The position numbers were made by a program, and so were the translations under genes. The notes below the pieces were generated by a model. That model was not told the origin of the DNA and searched no databases. It saw only the letters and a list, made by a program, of their open reading frames with translations. Source: Nonomuraea sp. MG754425 (GTDB lineage Bacteria; Actinomycetota; Actinomycetes; Streptosporangiales; Streptosporangiaceae). From it: a stretch of DNA of 64,000 nt. Positions 12,733 through 21,517 of the stretch are shown here, piece after piece (positions within the stretch are counted from its first letter, which is position 1; every line of letters starts with the position of its first letter). The DNA lies in NCBI RefSeq assembly GCF_021699195.1, contig NZ_SSXE01000013.1, positions 19,174-83,173 of the forward strand. The letters run 5' to 3'.

Positions 12733-13628
12733 ACGACGCCGCCGTCCGGCTCGACTACCTGGCGCAGACCGTGCGGCTGCTGTTCCCCGGGCCCGGGGGG
12801 CCGCGGGCGTACACGCTGCTGCCGCACGCCGCCGTGCCGCGCAGGCTGGCGCCGCGCCGCTGGTGGCACGTGGGCTCGCGGATGGTGGTGCCGGTCGAGG
12901 GGTCCGTCGCGGCCCACCTCGGCGAGGTCTTCCGGCGGCCGGTCGAGACCGTGCTGCATGTGCGTCCGGCGCTGCGGGCCAACCGCAAGCCCGTCCTGGA
13001 GGTCCGCTCGGACGGGCGGCTGCTGGCGTTCGTGAAGGTCGGCGACACCGCGCGGGCCCGCGAGCTGGTCGCCGCCGAGGCGGCGGCCCTGCGCCGGCTG
13101 GCCGGGCTGTCGCTGCGCACGGTCACCGCGCCCACCGTGCTGCACCACGGCGACTGGCGCGGGCTGTCCGTGCTGGCGCTGTCCCCCCTGCCGGTACGCC
13201 GCGCCGGCCAGGTGCCGCGGACGCTGCTGCTGGACGCGGTCGCGGAGATCGCCGCCACCGGCGGGGACCGCCCGGCCTGGCACGGCGACCTCGCGCCCTG
13301 GAACATCTGCCGCTCCCCCGACGGGCGGCTGCTGGTGTGGGACTGGGAGCGGTACGAGGTCGGCGTCCCCTACGGCTTCGACGCCGTCCACCACTTCTTC
13401 CAGCGGGCCCTGCGCAGGATGGCGCCACCGGCCGCGGCGCGGGCGTGCGTGGCAGGCGCGGCCGGGGTGCTGGCGCCCCTGGGCCTGCCGGCGGCGACGG
13501 CCCGGCGGACCGCGGCCCGGTACCTGGTCACGCTGGCCCGGCGGCACGCCGCCGACGGCCACGCCCCGCTCGGCCCGCCTGAGTCCTGGCTCGACCCGGC
13601 CGTCGATCACGAGGAGCAACGCAGTTGA
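12729..13628 (+). CDS. Kinase-like protein of the aminoglycoside phosphotransferase fold
   Basis: 299 residues. The C-terminal half has the APH/choline-kinase catalytic pattern: AWHGDLAPWNICRS (Brenner-type HGDxxxxN loop) and LLVWDWERYEVG (metal-binding Asp, DFG-equivalent). The N-terminal half has FVKVGDTARARELVAAEAA, which matches the lysine strand and the alphaC region. No membrane segment is seen. Because it is coupled to wzy-like and sulfotransferase genes by overlaps, a sugar or lipid-linked intermediate is a more likely substrate than an antibiotic, but this is inferred from context only. Confidence 0.7.
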   Translation: MNDAAVRLDYLAQTVRLLFPGPGGPRAYTLLPHAAVPRRLAPRRWWHVGSRMVVPVEGSVAAHLGEVFRRPVETVLHVRPALRANRKPVLEVRSDGRLLAFVKVGDTARARELVAAEAAALRRLAGLSLRTVTAPTVLHHGDWRGLSVLALSPLPVRRAGQVPRTLLLDAVAEIAATGGDRPAWHGDLAPWNICRSPDGRLLVWDWERYEVGVPYGFDAVHHFFQRALRRMAPPAAARACVAGAAGVLAPLGLPAATARRTAARYLVTLARRHAADGHAPLGPPESWLDPAVDHEEQRS

Positions 13629-14494
13629 GGACGATTCACATGGGGACGGTGAAACAATCCGTGCTGTCGCTGTCACGCGCCACGGGACGGTTCACGTCGG
13701 GGGCGCGCGTGCTGCCGTCGTTCCTGATCACGGGTGCGCAGCGGTGCGGCACCACCTCGCTGTACCGCGCGCTGGCCCAGCATCCGCTGCTGCTCAAACC
13801 GGTGCTGCACAAGGGTGTGCACTACTTCGACGTCGCCTACTGGCGCGGGATGTCCTGGTACCAGGCGCACTTCCCGCTGCGGATGGGCGCGGCGCTGCTC
13901 GCCCATCGGTTCGGCGCGCGCGCCCAGGCGTACGAGTCCTCCCCCTACTACCTGTTCCATCCGCTGGCCGGGGAGCGCATCGCCGCCGACCTGCCGGGGG
14001 TCAAGCTGATCGTGCTGGTCCGCGACCCGGTCGAGCGGGCCTGCTCCGCGCACGCCCACGAGCTGGCCAGGGGCTTCGAGACGGAGTCGCACTTCGAGCA
14101 CGCCCTGGAGCTGGAGGCCCGCCGCCTGGCCGGGGCCGAGGAACTGCTGCGCGAGACGCCGTACGCGCTGCACCACTCGCACCGCCATCACGCGTACCTG
14201 GCCAGGGGGCGCTACGCCGACCAGCTCGACCGGGTGGAGCCGCTGATCGGCCGCGAGCGCATCCTCGTGCTGGACAGCCACCGGTTCTTCGCCGAGCCCG
14301 AGGTGGCCTACGACCGGGTGCTGGAGTTCCTGGGGGTGCCGCACCTGGGGTATCCCGTGTTCGAGCGGCACAACGGGCGGCCGTTGCCGCGTACGGTGCC
14401 GCCGGTGCTGGGGCAGGCGTTGCGTGACCACTTCGAGCCGTACGACGCGCGGCTGTCGCGCTGGCTGGACGGTGAGCCGTCGTGGCGGCGGTGA
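13625..14494 (+). CDS. Sulfotransferase 1 (PAPS-dependent)
   Basis: 289 residues. The 5'-phosphosulfate loop is FLITGAQRCGTTSLYRAL (about residues 33-50) and the 3'-phosphate site is KLIVLVRDPVERACSAHAHE (about 126-145); both are diagnostic for PAPS sulfotransferases, here of the heparan N-deacetylase/sulfotransferase-like group. An ERHNGRPLP segment near the C-terminus fits that group. It would move sulfate from PAPS to a sugar hydroxyl or amine. The TTG start overlaps the previous stop and has GAGGAG eight bases upstream; ATG 13640 is an alternative. Confidence 0.88.
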   Translation: MRTIHMGTVKQSVLSLSRATGRFTSGARVLPSFLITGAQRCGTTSLYRALAQHPLLLKPVLHKGVHYFDVAYWRGMSWYQAHFPLRMGAALLAHRFGARAQAYESSPYYLFHPLAGERIAADLPGVKLIVLVRDPVERACSAHAHELARGFETESHFEHALELEARRLAGAEELLRETPYALHHSHRHHAYLARGRYADQLDRVEPLIGRERILVLDSHRFFAEPEVAYDRVLEFLGVPHLGYPVFERHNGRPLPRTVPPVLGQALRDHFEPYDARLSRWLDGEPSWRR

Positions 14495-15729
14495 TCGGGC
14501 GCAAGGGGCTGGCCGGGCTTAGCGGGGCGGCGCTGGGGGCGCTGGCGCAGTTCGTCCTGGTGGTGGTGGTGACCAGGGCCTATCCGGCGGCCGAGGCGGG
14601 CGCGTTCTTCACCGCGACCGCGCTGGCGCTCATGGTGGCGGGCATCGCGAAGCTGGACGCCGGGAACGGGCTGATCTACTTCATCGCCCGTGCCCGGACG
14701 GCTGACTACCACGGCATGTCCGGATATATCCGGGCAGCGCTCGTGCCGTGCGTGGCGGTGGCCGGGGGCGCGGCGCTGGTGCTGTACCCCCGGCTCGGCC
14801 CGCTCGCCGCATTGCTGCCCGTCATGGTGGTGGCGGACGTGCTGCTGGCCGCCACCCGCGGGTTCGGGGCCATGCGGCCCACGGTGCTGCTCGACGGGAT
14901 GCTGGTGCCGCTCTGCCAGGTCCTGCTGGTGGGCGGGGCCGCGCTGGCGGGAGCCTCCGGGTGGGAGCTGACGCTGGCGTGGGGGGTTCCGTACCTGCCG
15001 GCGGCGGTCCTGGCAGCCGCCGGGCTGCGGAGGCGGTTGCCGCGCACGCCGTCCCTGCCGGGGACGTGGCACGACCTGTGGCGGCACACCGCGCCCCGCT
15101 CGGCGGCGGGCGCGATCCAGGCCGTCTTCCAGCGGCTGGACATCGTGATCGTGGCGCTGCTCGGCGGGCCCGCGCAGGCCGCCGTCTACACGGCCGCCAC
15201 CCGGTTCAAGGTGCTCGGCCAGCTCGCCAACCAGGGGCTGACGCAGGCCGCGCAGGCCCCGCTGGTCCGGGCCATGGCCGAGGGCGAGCGCGAGCGGGCC
15301 GGGGAGCTGTACCAGACGACCACCGCCTGGCTGGTGCTGCTGACCTGGCCGGTGTGGCTGCTCTACGCGGCGCTCGCGCCGTGGCTGCTGCGGCTGTTCG
15401 GGCCCGCGTACGGGTCGGCCGCACCCGTGGCACTGGTCCTGTCCGGGACGATGATGGTGGCCACCGCCTGCGGCATGGTGGACGTGGTGCTGACCGCCGC
15501 CGGGCACACCACGGCCAGCCTGGCCAACCTGCTGGCCGCGATCGGCTGCACCGTACTGCTCGACCTGGCGCTGATCCCCGCCCACGGGGCGCTCGGGGCG
15601 GTCGCCGGGTGGTCGGGCGGCGTGCTCGTCAAGAACCTGCTGCCCCTCTGGCAGCTCCACCGCCGCTACGGCCTGCGTCCCTTCGGCCGCCACACCCTCG
15701 CGGCCCTGCGCCGGACGGCACTCGCGTGA
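14482..15729 (+). CDS. Wzx-like polysaccharide flippase (MOP superfamily)
   Basis: 415 residues with about 12 hydrophobic segments and the MOP features: N-terminal GRKGLAGLSGAALGALAQF, an early segment with TRAYPAAEAGAFF, and a mid-protein helix break at RSAAGAIQAVFQRLDIVIV. It should flip undecaprenyl-linked repeat units to the outer face of the membrane. The GTG start lies inside the end of sulfotransferase 1 (13-base overlap), and the stop overlaps the start of sulfotransferase 2. With the Wzz- and Wzy-like genes it completes a Wzy-dependent export set. Confidence 0.87.
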   Translation: MAAVIGRKGLAGLSGAALGALAQFVLVVVVTRAYPAAEAGAFFTATALALMVAGIAKLDAGNGLIYFIARARTADYHGMSGYIRAALVPCVAVAGGAALVLYPRLGPLAALLPVMVVADVLLAATRGFGAMRPTVLLDGMLVPLCQVLLVGGAALAGASGWELTLAWGVPYLPAAVLAAAGLRRRLPRTPSLPGTWHDLWRHTAPRSAAGAIQAVFQRLDIVIVALLGGPAQAAVYTAATRFKVLGQLANQGLTQAAQAPLVRAMAEGERERAGELYQTTTAWLVLLTWPVWLLYAALAPWLLRLFGPAYGSAAPVALVLSGTMMVATACGMVDVVLTAAGHTTASLANLLAAIGCTVLLDLALIPAHGALGAVAGWSGGVLVKNLLPLWQLHRRYGLRPFGRHTLAALRRTALA

Positions 15730-16643
15730 CCCCCGGACCGGCGGACGCGAGCCCGGTGCTGGTGACCGGGCTGCCGCGCAGCGGGACGAGCTGGACCGGC
15801 AAGATGCTCGCCGCCGGAGGCGACCTGGTCTACGTCAACGAGCCGCTCAACCCCCAGCATCCGCCCGGCCGCTGCCCCGGGGTGCTCGACGCGCGGGTGA
15901 CGCACCGGTTCCAGTACATCTGCGACGACAACTCCGCCGACTGGCTGCCCGCCTTCCGCGACACCGTGGGCCTGCGCTACCAGTGGCTGGCCGAGCTGCG
16001 CGCGAACCGCTCCCCCTACGACCTGGCCCGCCTGCTGCGCTACGGCGTCGCCTTCACGCACGGCCGCCTGACGGGACGGCGGGCGCTGCTGGACGATCCG
16101 TTCGCGGTGCTGAGCGCCGGATGGTTCGCGCGGCGGCTGGGGTGCCGGGTGATCGCGCTGGTGCGGGACCCGGTGTCGTTCGTGGCGAGCTGGGCGCGGC
16201 TGGGGTGGACGGTGCACCTCGACGAGCTGCTGGACCAGCCCCTGCTCGTCCGGGACCATCCCGAGGTGCTGGAGCTGCGGGCGCTGGCCGGGTCACGCGA
16301 CCGGGCGGCCACGGCGGCGGCGTTGTGGCGGGTGACCCGATCCGTGCTGGCGGGCACACCCGGGATCCTGCTCACCTCCTACGAGTCGCTGGCCGCCGAC
16401 CCGGTGCCCGGTTTCCGGCGGCTGTACGCGTACGCGGGCCTGCGCTGGACGGCCGGGGCCGAGCGGCGGATCGTCCGGGCCTGCCACCGTCCAGGGGGGC
16501 GCTCAGGAGCGGGTTTCGCCTGGTCGGGGCTGTCGCGCACGGCGTACCGGCGGATGGACTCGCGCAGCGCGCTGGCGGACCCGGCCCGGGGCCTCACCCC
16601 GCAGGACGTCGCCCGCGTGCGCGCCCTGACGTCCGGTCCCTGA
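15726..16643 (+). CDS. Sulfotransferase 2 (PAPS-dependent)
   Basis: 305 residues. The 5'-phosphosulfate loop VLVTGLPRSGTSWTGKML lies near the N-terminus and the 3'-phosphate site VIALVRDPVSFVASWARLGW near the middle. It is clearly distinct from the other two sulfotransferases here, which suggests another acceptor position. The GTG start overlaps the flippase stop (GTGA). Last gene of the plus-strand operon; its last 50 bases overlap the 3' end of the convergent wecG-like gene. Confidence 0.87.
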   Translation: MTPGPADASPVLVTGLPRSGTSWTGKMLAAGGDLVYVNEPLNPQHPPGRCPGVLDARVTHRFQYICDDNSADWLPAFRDTVGLRYQWLAELRANRSPYDLARLLRYGVAFTHGRLTGRRALLDDPFAVLSAGWFARRLGCRVIALVRDPVSFVASWARLGWTVHLDELLDQPLLVRDHPEVLELRALAGSRDRAATAAALWRVTRSVLAGTPGILLTSYESLAADPVPGFRRLYAYAGLRWTAGAERRIVRACHRPGGRSGAGFAWSGLSRTAYRRMDSRSALADPARGLTPQDVARVRALTSGP

Positions 16644-17454
16644 GGCGGGTGAGCAGGCAGCCGCCGAGCAGCCGGGCGGCGAACGGCAGATCGTCCACCA
16701 GGTACCGGCGGGCCAGCCGGCCCGGCTCGCCAGCCAGCCGGAAGGCCCACTCCAGCCCGGCGCGCCCGGCCCACCGGGGCGCGCGGGCCACCGCCCCGGC
16801 GGCGAACGCGATGGCCGCCCCGCACCCGAGGAACCACGCGTCGGGCAGTTCCGCCCGCAGCCGGGCGATCAGGCGGTCCTGCCGGGGGAAGCCGAGCCCG
16901 ACGAACACCAGCCGGGGCCGCGCGGCGACCACCGCCCGGCAGACGTCGTCCGTGCCCTCCGGGGTGTCGTCGAACCGGTACGGCGGCGCGTGCACGCCGC
17001 GGATCTCGAGCGCGGGATGGCGACCGGCCAGCTCCCGCGCCGCCGCGCGCGCCACCTCCGGCGGGCCGCCGCCGAGCAGGTAGACGGGCCACCCGTGGCC
17101 GGCGGCCAGGGCGCTGAGCGACCAGATGAGGTCGGCCCCCGTCACCCGTTCGGGCAGCGGGGTGCCGAGCAGCCGCGCCGCCCACACCAGCGGCATGCCG
17201 TCGGGGACGACGATGTCGGCCGAGCACACCAGTTCCCTGAGCGCCGGGTCGGCGGCGGCGGCGCGGCAGATGTCCACGTTGGGGGTGACGATCCGGCCGC
17301 CGCGCCCGGCCGCCAGCGCCGCGGCCACCCTGCGGACGACCTCGCCCTCGGTCAGCGCGTCCACCCCGACCCCGGCCACCCGTACCCGCCCGCCCGCCGT
17401 CCCTTCGGACGCGCGGGCGGGGACGGGCCCCACGGTGCTCGGGTGCGGGGTCAA
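16594..17454 (-). CDS. WecG/TagA/CpsF family glycosyltransferase (GT26)
   Basis: 286 residues. It has the family signature: VAGVGVDALTEGEVVRRV at the start, TPNVDICRAA, then IVVPDGMPLVWAARLLG with the conserved Asp, and LVFVGLGFPRQDRLIARL. Family members add the second sugar (for example ManNAc) to an undecaprenyl-PP-linked acceptor on the cytoplasmic face. The C-terminal Arg-rich tail may bind the membrane. The TTG start at 17454 overlaps the stop of the GT2 gene (TTGA); GTG 17433 is the alternative. It would act directly after the UndP-sugar transferase. Confidence 0.88.
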   Translation of the reverse strand: MTPHPSTVGPVPARASEGTAGGRVRVAGVGVDALTEGEVVRRVAAALAAGRGGRIVTPNVDICRAAAADPALRELVCSADIVVPDGMPLVWAARLLGTPLPERVTGADLIWSLSALAAGHGWPVYLLGGGPPEVARAAARELAGRHPALEIRGVHAPPYRFDDTPEGTDDVCRAVVAARPRLVFVGLGFPRQDRLIARLRAELPDAWFLGCGAAIAFAAGAVARAPRWAGRAGLEWAFRLAGEPGRLARRYLVDDLPFAARLLGGCLLTRLRDRTSGRARGRRPAG

Positions 17455-18335
17455 ATGCCGTGCCCGCGGTCGTGCAGCGCCGACATCACGGTGGGCGCGG
17501 TGACCAGGCCCGCGGCCACCGCCAGCGCGAGCGGCACGCGCGGTTCGCCGAGCCGGGACCCGAGCGCGCGGACCGCCCACCGGACGGCCGCCCGCCGCTG
17601 CCCCAGCGCGGCGTGGCCGAAGGCCAGTTGACCGTAGACCCGCGCCGCGCCGCGCGGATCCACGGCCAGTTCGGGGTGCCGGGCGAGCATCCACTCCAGC
17701 CCGGCGATGCGGTCGGCCCACCGGGTCGCGTAGTGGGACCCGGCCCAGCGCACCCGTACGAGCGGCCGGTCGACGTGGACCAGGGGCCGCCGCTTGGCGG
17801 CCCGCAGGGCGAGGTCCCAGTCCTCGTTCTGCCCGCCGGGCGCGCTCTCGTCGGGCCGGAGCAGCCCGCGCGGGAACAGGAACGTCGAGGAGTGCACCAT
17901 CACCATCCGCGAGCGGACCAGGTCGGCCACGCCGACGCAGGAGGCTCCGGCCAGGCGGGGCACCCGCCGTCCTCGGTGCTCCACCTCGATGCCGCAGCTC
18001 GCGAACTCGCCGCCCGCCTCGTCGAGCGCGCGGGCCTGGGCGGCGAGCTTGCCGGGCAGCCACACGTCGTCGTCGTCGCAGAAGGCGATCAGGTCGGTGT
18101 CGCAGGCCGCGATGCCGGTGTTGCGCGCGCCGGGCAGCCCGGGGCTGAGCACGTTGGGCAGGACACGCACGGAGTCCGGGACCCCGGCCACGTCGCCGGG
18201 CCGCAGACCGTCGGCCACCACGACCACGCTCAGCTCGCCCGCGTAGTCCTGCGCCAGCACCGCGTCGACCGCCTCGCGCAGCCACGCGGGCCGGTCACCG
18301 CACGTCGGGACGACCACGCCGACCGACCGGGTCAC
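17451..18335 (-). CDS. Family 2 glycosyltransferase
   Basis: 294 residues. GT-A fold: VGVVVPTCGDRPAWLREAVD at the N-terminus, VVVVADG for nucleotide binding, PGLPGARNTGIAACDTDLIA, and FCDDDDVWLPGKL with the DxD-type metal site; GGQNEDWDLALRAA is the ED-W catalytic region. No membrane segment is seen. It likely adds one sugar of the repeat unit on the cytoplasmic face. The GTG start overlaps the stop of sulfotransferase 3 (GTGA) and its stop overlaps wecG, so the three are translated as a coupled set. Confidence 0.88.
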   Translation of the reverse strand: MTRSVGVVVPTCGDRPAWLREAVDAVLAQDYAGELSVVVVADGLRPGDVAGVPDSVRVLPNVLSPGLPGARNTGIAACDTDLIAFCDDDDVWLPGKLAAQARALDEAGGEFASCGIEVEHRGRRVPRLAGASCVGVADLVRSRMVMVHSSTFLFPRGLLRPDESAPGGQNEDWDLALRAAKRRPLVHVDRPLVRVRWAGSHYATRWADRIAGLEWMLARHPELAVDPRGAARVYGQLAFGHAALGQRRAAVRWAVRALGSRLGEPRVPLALAVAAGLVTAPTVMSALHDRGHGI

Positions 18336-19228
18336 CGCGCCACCCCCCAGTAGCCGTAGCGCGCCCTGAGCGGCCAGGTGAGGGCGTTGACGACCCGGCG
18401 GTGCGCGTCGGGCAGGCCGGAGCGCCACGAGTCGTCCCGCCGCAGCTCCACCCGCCCCACGTGGAAGCGCATCGGGTTGCCGGACGCGGTGTGCGAGGGG
18501 CCGAGCCAGACCGTACGGCCGTCGAGGAAGGACAGCTCGGGCTCGGGCAGCCCCAGCCGCCGCGCCAGCCCGGTCAGGGTCTCGGCGGGGGCGGCGAGCA
18601 GGTCCTCGTAGCGCAGCCTGGTCACCCGGGCCCCGTGCCCCGGGAGCAGTTCGAGTGCGGTGTTCTGGGCCGACCAGTGCAGGGCGGTACGGGCCGGGCC
18701 CCACCGGGTCATCGGCTGCCCGCTCTCGGGCCGCCGCACGGTCCTGCCCCAGGAGTGGGCGACCGCGCGCGGGTCGCGGACCACGTGCACGATCCGCACG
18801 TCGACGCCGGCGGCCACCAGGCAGCGGGCCAGCGACGCGTGCTTGCTGGAGTCGACGACCACCGGCGCGCCGGCCGCGTCGTAGAGCGACCGGTAGGCCC
18901 GCGTGTACTCGGCCAGGTCGGGATGCGCGATGCGCGCGATCCGGCGGGTGCGATCGATGCTGCGGCGCAGCGCCACCATCCGCTCGGCGAGCCGCGGGGT
19001 CCAGCCGCCGAACGCACGCTCCCCGACCTGCCGCCAGAACGGACAGACGGGGAACGCGGAACCGCACCCGCAAAGCTCCCCCGCGAGAACCCCCCGGTCC
19101 CACAGATGCACCACCTCACCCAGCGGCGTCACGCCGGGAAGCTCGCCCAGGAGCCTCTCCAGCAGAGTGGTGCCGCTACGGCCGAGGCCGCCCAGGTAGA
19201 TCACCTGGGCGGACGCGCGATCAGTCAC
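18332..19228 (-). CDS. Sulfotransferase 3 (PAPS-dependent)
   Basis: 298 residues. The 5'-phosphosulfate loop VIYLGGLGRSGTTLLERLL is at residues 9-27 and the 3'-phosphate region VRIVHVVRDPRAVAHSWGR around 142-160. A Cys cluster (CGCGSAFPVC) follows the first domain, as in several bacterial sulfotransferases of this type. The gene follows cysN after 90 bases on the same strand and is coupled to the GT2 gene. Start: GTG at 19228 with only a weak GAAGG ribosome site, so the start is less certain than the identity. Confidence 0.87.
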   Translation of the reverse strand: MTDRASAQVIYLGGLGRSGTTLLERLLGELPGVTPLGEVVHLWDRGVLAGELCGCGSAFPVCPFWRQVGERAFGGWTPRLAERMVALRRSIDRTRRIARIAHPDLAEYTRAYRSLYDAAGAPVVVDSSKHASLARCLVAAGVDVRIVHVVRDPRAVAHSWGRTVRRPESGQPMTRWGPARTALHWSAQNTALELLPGHGARVTRLRYEDLLAAPAETLTGLARRLGLPEPELSFLDGRTVWLGPSHTASGNPMRFHVGRVELRRDDSWRSGLPDAHRRVVNALTWPLRARYGYWGVAR

Positions 19229-19318
19229 GGAGGAGAGCCTTCGCGTTGTCGAACACGGAACGCGACGACTCTACTGCGGAGAGTAAAGCCCGGGTGCTCC
19301 CAACCCCAAAAGATCTAC

Positions 19319-20581
19319 CTAGCGGGCGTCGATGATCATGCCGGCGCCGACCGTGCCGTTCGTGGACTCGTCCACCAGGATGAAGCCGCCGGTCATCCGG
19401 TTACGCGCGTAGTCGTCCACGAACAGCGGCTGCGTGACGCGCAGCGACACCCGGCCGATCTCGTTGAGGCCGAGCGAGCCGGCCTCCTCGTCGCGGTGCA
19501 GGGTGTTGACGTCGAGCCGGTAGTGCAGGTCGCGGACGAGCGCGCGGGCGGTGCGGGTGGTGTGCTTGATCATCAGCTTGGAACGCGGCGTCAGCTTGAG
19601 GCCGTCGGCCATCCAGCAGACCATCGCCTCCAGCTCCTGCGCCGCGCTCGGCTGGTTGTTCGGCCGGGCGATCATGTCGCCGCGCGAGATGTCGATGTCG
19701 TCCTCGAAGCGCAGCGTCACCGACATGGGCGGGAAGGCCTCCTCGACCGGCCCGTCGAAGGTGTCGATCGAGGCGATGCGGGTGGTCAGGCCCGAGGGCA
19801 GGTGCACCACCTCGTCGCCGGGCTTGAGCACGCCGCCCGCCACCTGTCCGGCGTAGCCGCGGTAGTCGTGGAAGGCCGGGTCGGTGGCCCGCTGCGGGCG
19901 GATGACGTACTGCACCGGGAAGCGCACGTCGGTCAGGTTGCGGTCGGAGGCGATGTGCACGTTCTCCAGGTGGTGCAGGAGGGACGTGCCGAGGTACCAC
20001 GGCATGTTCTCCGAGCGGGAGACCACGTTGTCGCCGTTGAGCGCGGAGATCGGGATGAAGGTGAGGTCGCCGACGTTCAGCTTGGACGCGAACGCCGTGA
20101 ACTCGTCCCTGATCTCCTCGAAGCGCTCCCGGGAGTAGTCGACCAGGTCCATCTTGTTGACGGCCAGTACCAGGTGCGGGACGCGCAGCAGCGAGGTCAG
20201 GAACGCGTGCCGCCGCGACTGCTCCAGCACGCCCTTGCGGGCGTCGATGAGGATGATCGCCAGGTCGGCGGTGGAGGCGCCGGTGACCATGTTCCGGGTG
20301 TACTGGATGTGCCCCGGGGTGTCGGCGATGATGAACTTGCGGCGCGGCGTGGCGAAGTAGCGGTAGGCCACGTCGATCGTGATGCCCTGCTCCCGCTCCG
20401 CGCGCAGGCCGTCGGTCAGCAGCGACAGGTCGGTGTACTCGGTGCCCCGGTCGCGCGAGGTGCGCTCGACGGCCTCGAGTTGGTCCTCGAAGATCGCTTT
20501 GGAGTCGAAGAGCAACCGTCCGATGAGGGTGGACTTGCCGTCGTCGACGCTTCCCGCCGTGGCAAAGCGGAGAATGTCCAT
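19319..20581 (-). CDS. cysN: Sulfate adenylyltransferase subunit 1 (GTPase)
   Basis: 420 residues. EF-Tu-like GTPase: G1 loop AGSVDDGKSTLIGRLLFDSK, switch I with EREQGITIDVAYRYF, DTPGHIQYTRNM (G3) and VNKMDL (G4), then two beta-barrel domains. With CysD it forms the heteromeric ATP sulfurylase that makes APS from sulfate and ATP, driven by GTP hydrolysis. Length fits CysN without a fused APS kinase; that activity is supplied by the separate cysC at 6.8 kb. ATG start two bases after the cysD stop. Confidence 0.97.
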   Translation of the reverse strand: MDILRFATAGSVDDGKSTLIGRLLFDSKAIFEDQLEAVERTSRDRGTEYTDLSLLTDGLRAEREQGITIDVAYRYFATPRRKFIIADTPGHIQYTRNMVTGASTADLAIILIDARKGVLEQSRRHAFLTSLLRVPHLVLAVNKMDLVDYSRERFEEIRDEFTAFASKLNVGDLTFIPISALNGDNVVSRSENMPWYLGTSLLHHLENVHIASDRNLTDVRFPVQYVIRPQRATDPAFHDYRGYAGQVAGGVLKPGDEVVHLPSGLTTRIASIDTFDGPVEEAFPPMSVTLRFEDDIDISRGDMIARPNNQPSAAQELEAMVCWMADGLKLTPRSKLMIKHTTRTARALVRDLHYRLDVNTLHRDEEAGSLGLNEIGRVSLRVTQPLFVDDYARNRMTGGFILVDESTNGTVGAGMIIDAR

Positions 20582-20583
20582 CT

Positions 20584-21498
20584 TTAGAAGTAACCCTCTC
20601 GCTTACGGTCTTCCATCGCGGCCTCGGACGCGCGGTCGTCGGCCCTGGTGGCCCCACGCTCGGTGATCCGGGTGGCGGCGATCTCCTCGATGATCTCCTC
20701 GATCGTGGCCGCCACGGACTGCACGGCGCCGGTGCAGGTCATGTCGCCCACCGTGCGGTAGCGCACCACGGACTCGAACAGCGGCTCGTCGTCGCCGCGC
20801 ACCACGACGTCGGAGTCGGGCAGCAGCATGCCGTCGCGCTCGAACACCTTGCGGGTGTGGGCGAAGTAGATGGAGGGGATCTCGATGCCCTCGCGCCGGA
20901 TGTAGTCCCAGATGTCGAGCTCGGTCCAGTTCGACAGCGGGAAGACGCGGATGTGCTCGCCCTTGCGGATGCGCGAGTTGTAGAGGTTCCACAGCTCGGG
21001 ACGCTGGTTCTTCGGATCCCACTGGCCGAAGTCGTCGCGGAAGGAGAAGACCCGCTCCTTCGCGCGCGCCTTCTCCTCGTCGCGCCTGGCGCCGCCGAAC
21101 ACGGCGTCGAACTCGTGCTCCTCGATCGCGTCGAGCAGCGTGGTGGTCTGCAGGCGGTTGCGCGAGGCGCGCCGTCCGGTCTCCTCGACGACCCGGCCCT
21201 GGTCGATGGAGTCCTGGACGCTGGCCACGACCAGCCGCGCGCCCAGTTCGGCCGAACGGCGATCGCGGAACTCGATGACCTCGTCGAAGTTGTGCCCCGT
21301 GTCCACGTGCATCAGCGGGAACGGGATCGCGGCGGGCCAGAACGCCTTCTCCGCGATGCGGAGCATGACGATCGAGTCCTTGCCGCCGGAGAACAGCAGA
21401 CAGGGCCGCTCGAACTCGGCCGCCACTTCACGCATGATGTGGATGGCCTCTGCTTCGAGCACGTCGAGCTGCGACGTCGTGTAGTCGCGCTGCAGCAT
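20584..21498 (-). CDS. cysD: Sulfate adenylyltransferase subunit 2
   Basis: 304 residues. PP-loop ATPase: LLFSGGKDSIVMLRIAEKAF (about residues 35-54), HVDTGHNFDEVIEFRD, and the CysD-specific segments FGGARRDEEKARAKER and PLSNWTELDIWDYI. It carries the adenylyl transfer site of ATP sulfurylase and works with CysN. It belongs to the run UndP-transferase, cysQ, cysD, cysN, sulfotransferase 3. It is not near any PAPS or sulfite reductase gene in this window, which points to PAPS for sulfation rather than cysteine synthesis. Confidence 0.97.
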   Translation of the reverse strand: MLQRDYTTSQLDVLEAEAIHIMREVAAEFERPCLLFSGGKDSIVMLRIAEKAFWPAAIPFPLMHVDTGHNFDEVIEFRDRRSAELGARLVVASVQDSIDQGRVVEETGRRASRNRLQTTTLLDAIEEHEFDAVFGGARRDEEKARAKERVFSFRDDFGQWDPKNQRPELWNLYNSRIRKGEHIRVFPLSNWTELDIWDYIRREGIEIPSIYFAHTRKVFERDGMLLPDSDVVVRGDDEPLFESVVRYRTVGDMTCTGAVQSVAATIEEIIEEIAATRITERGATRADDRASEAAMEDRKREGYF

Positions 21499-21517
21499 GG
21501 AGCTTCCTCCGGCGGGT

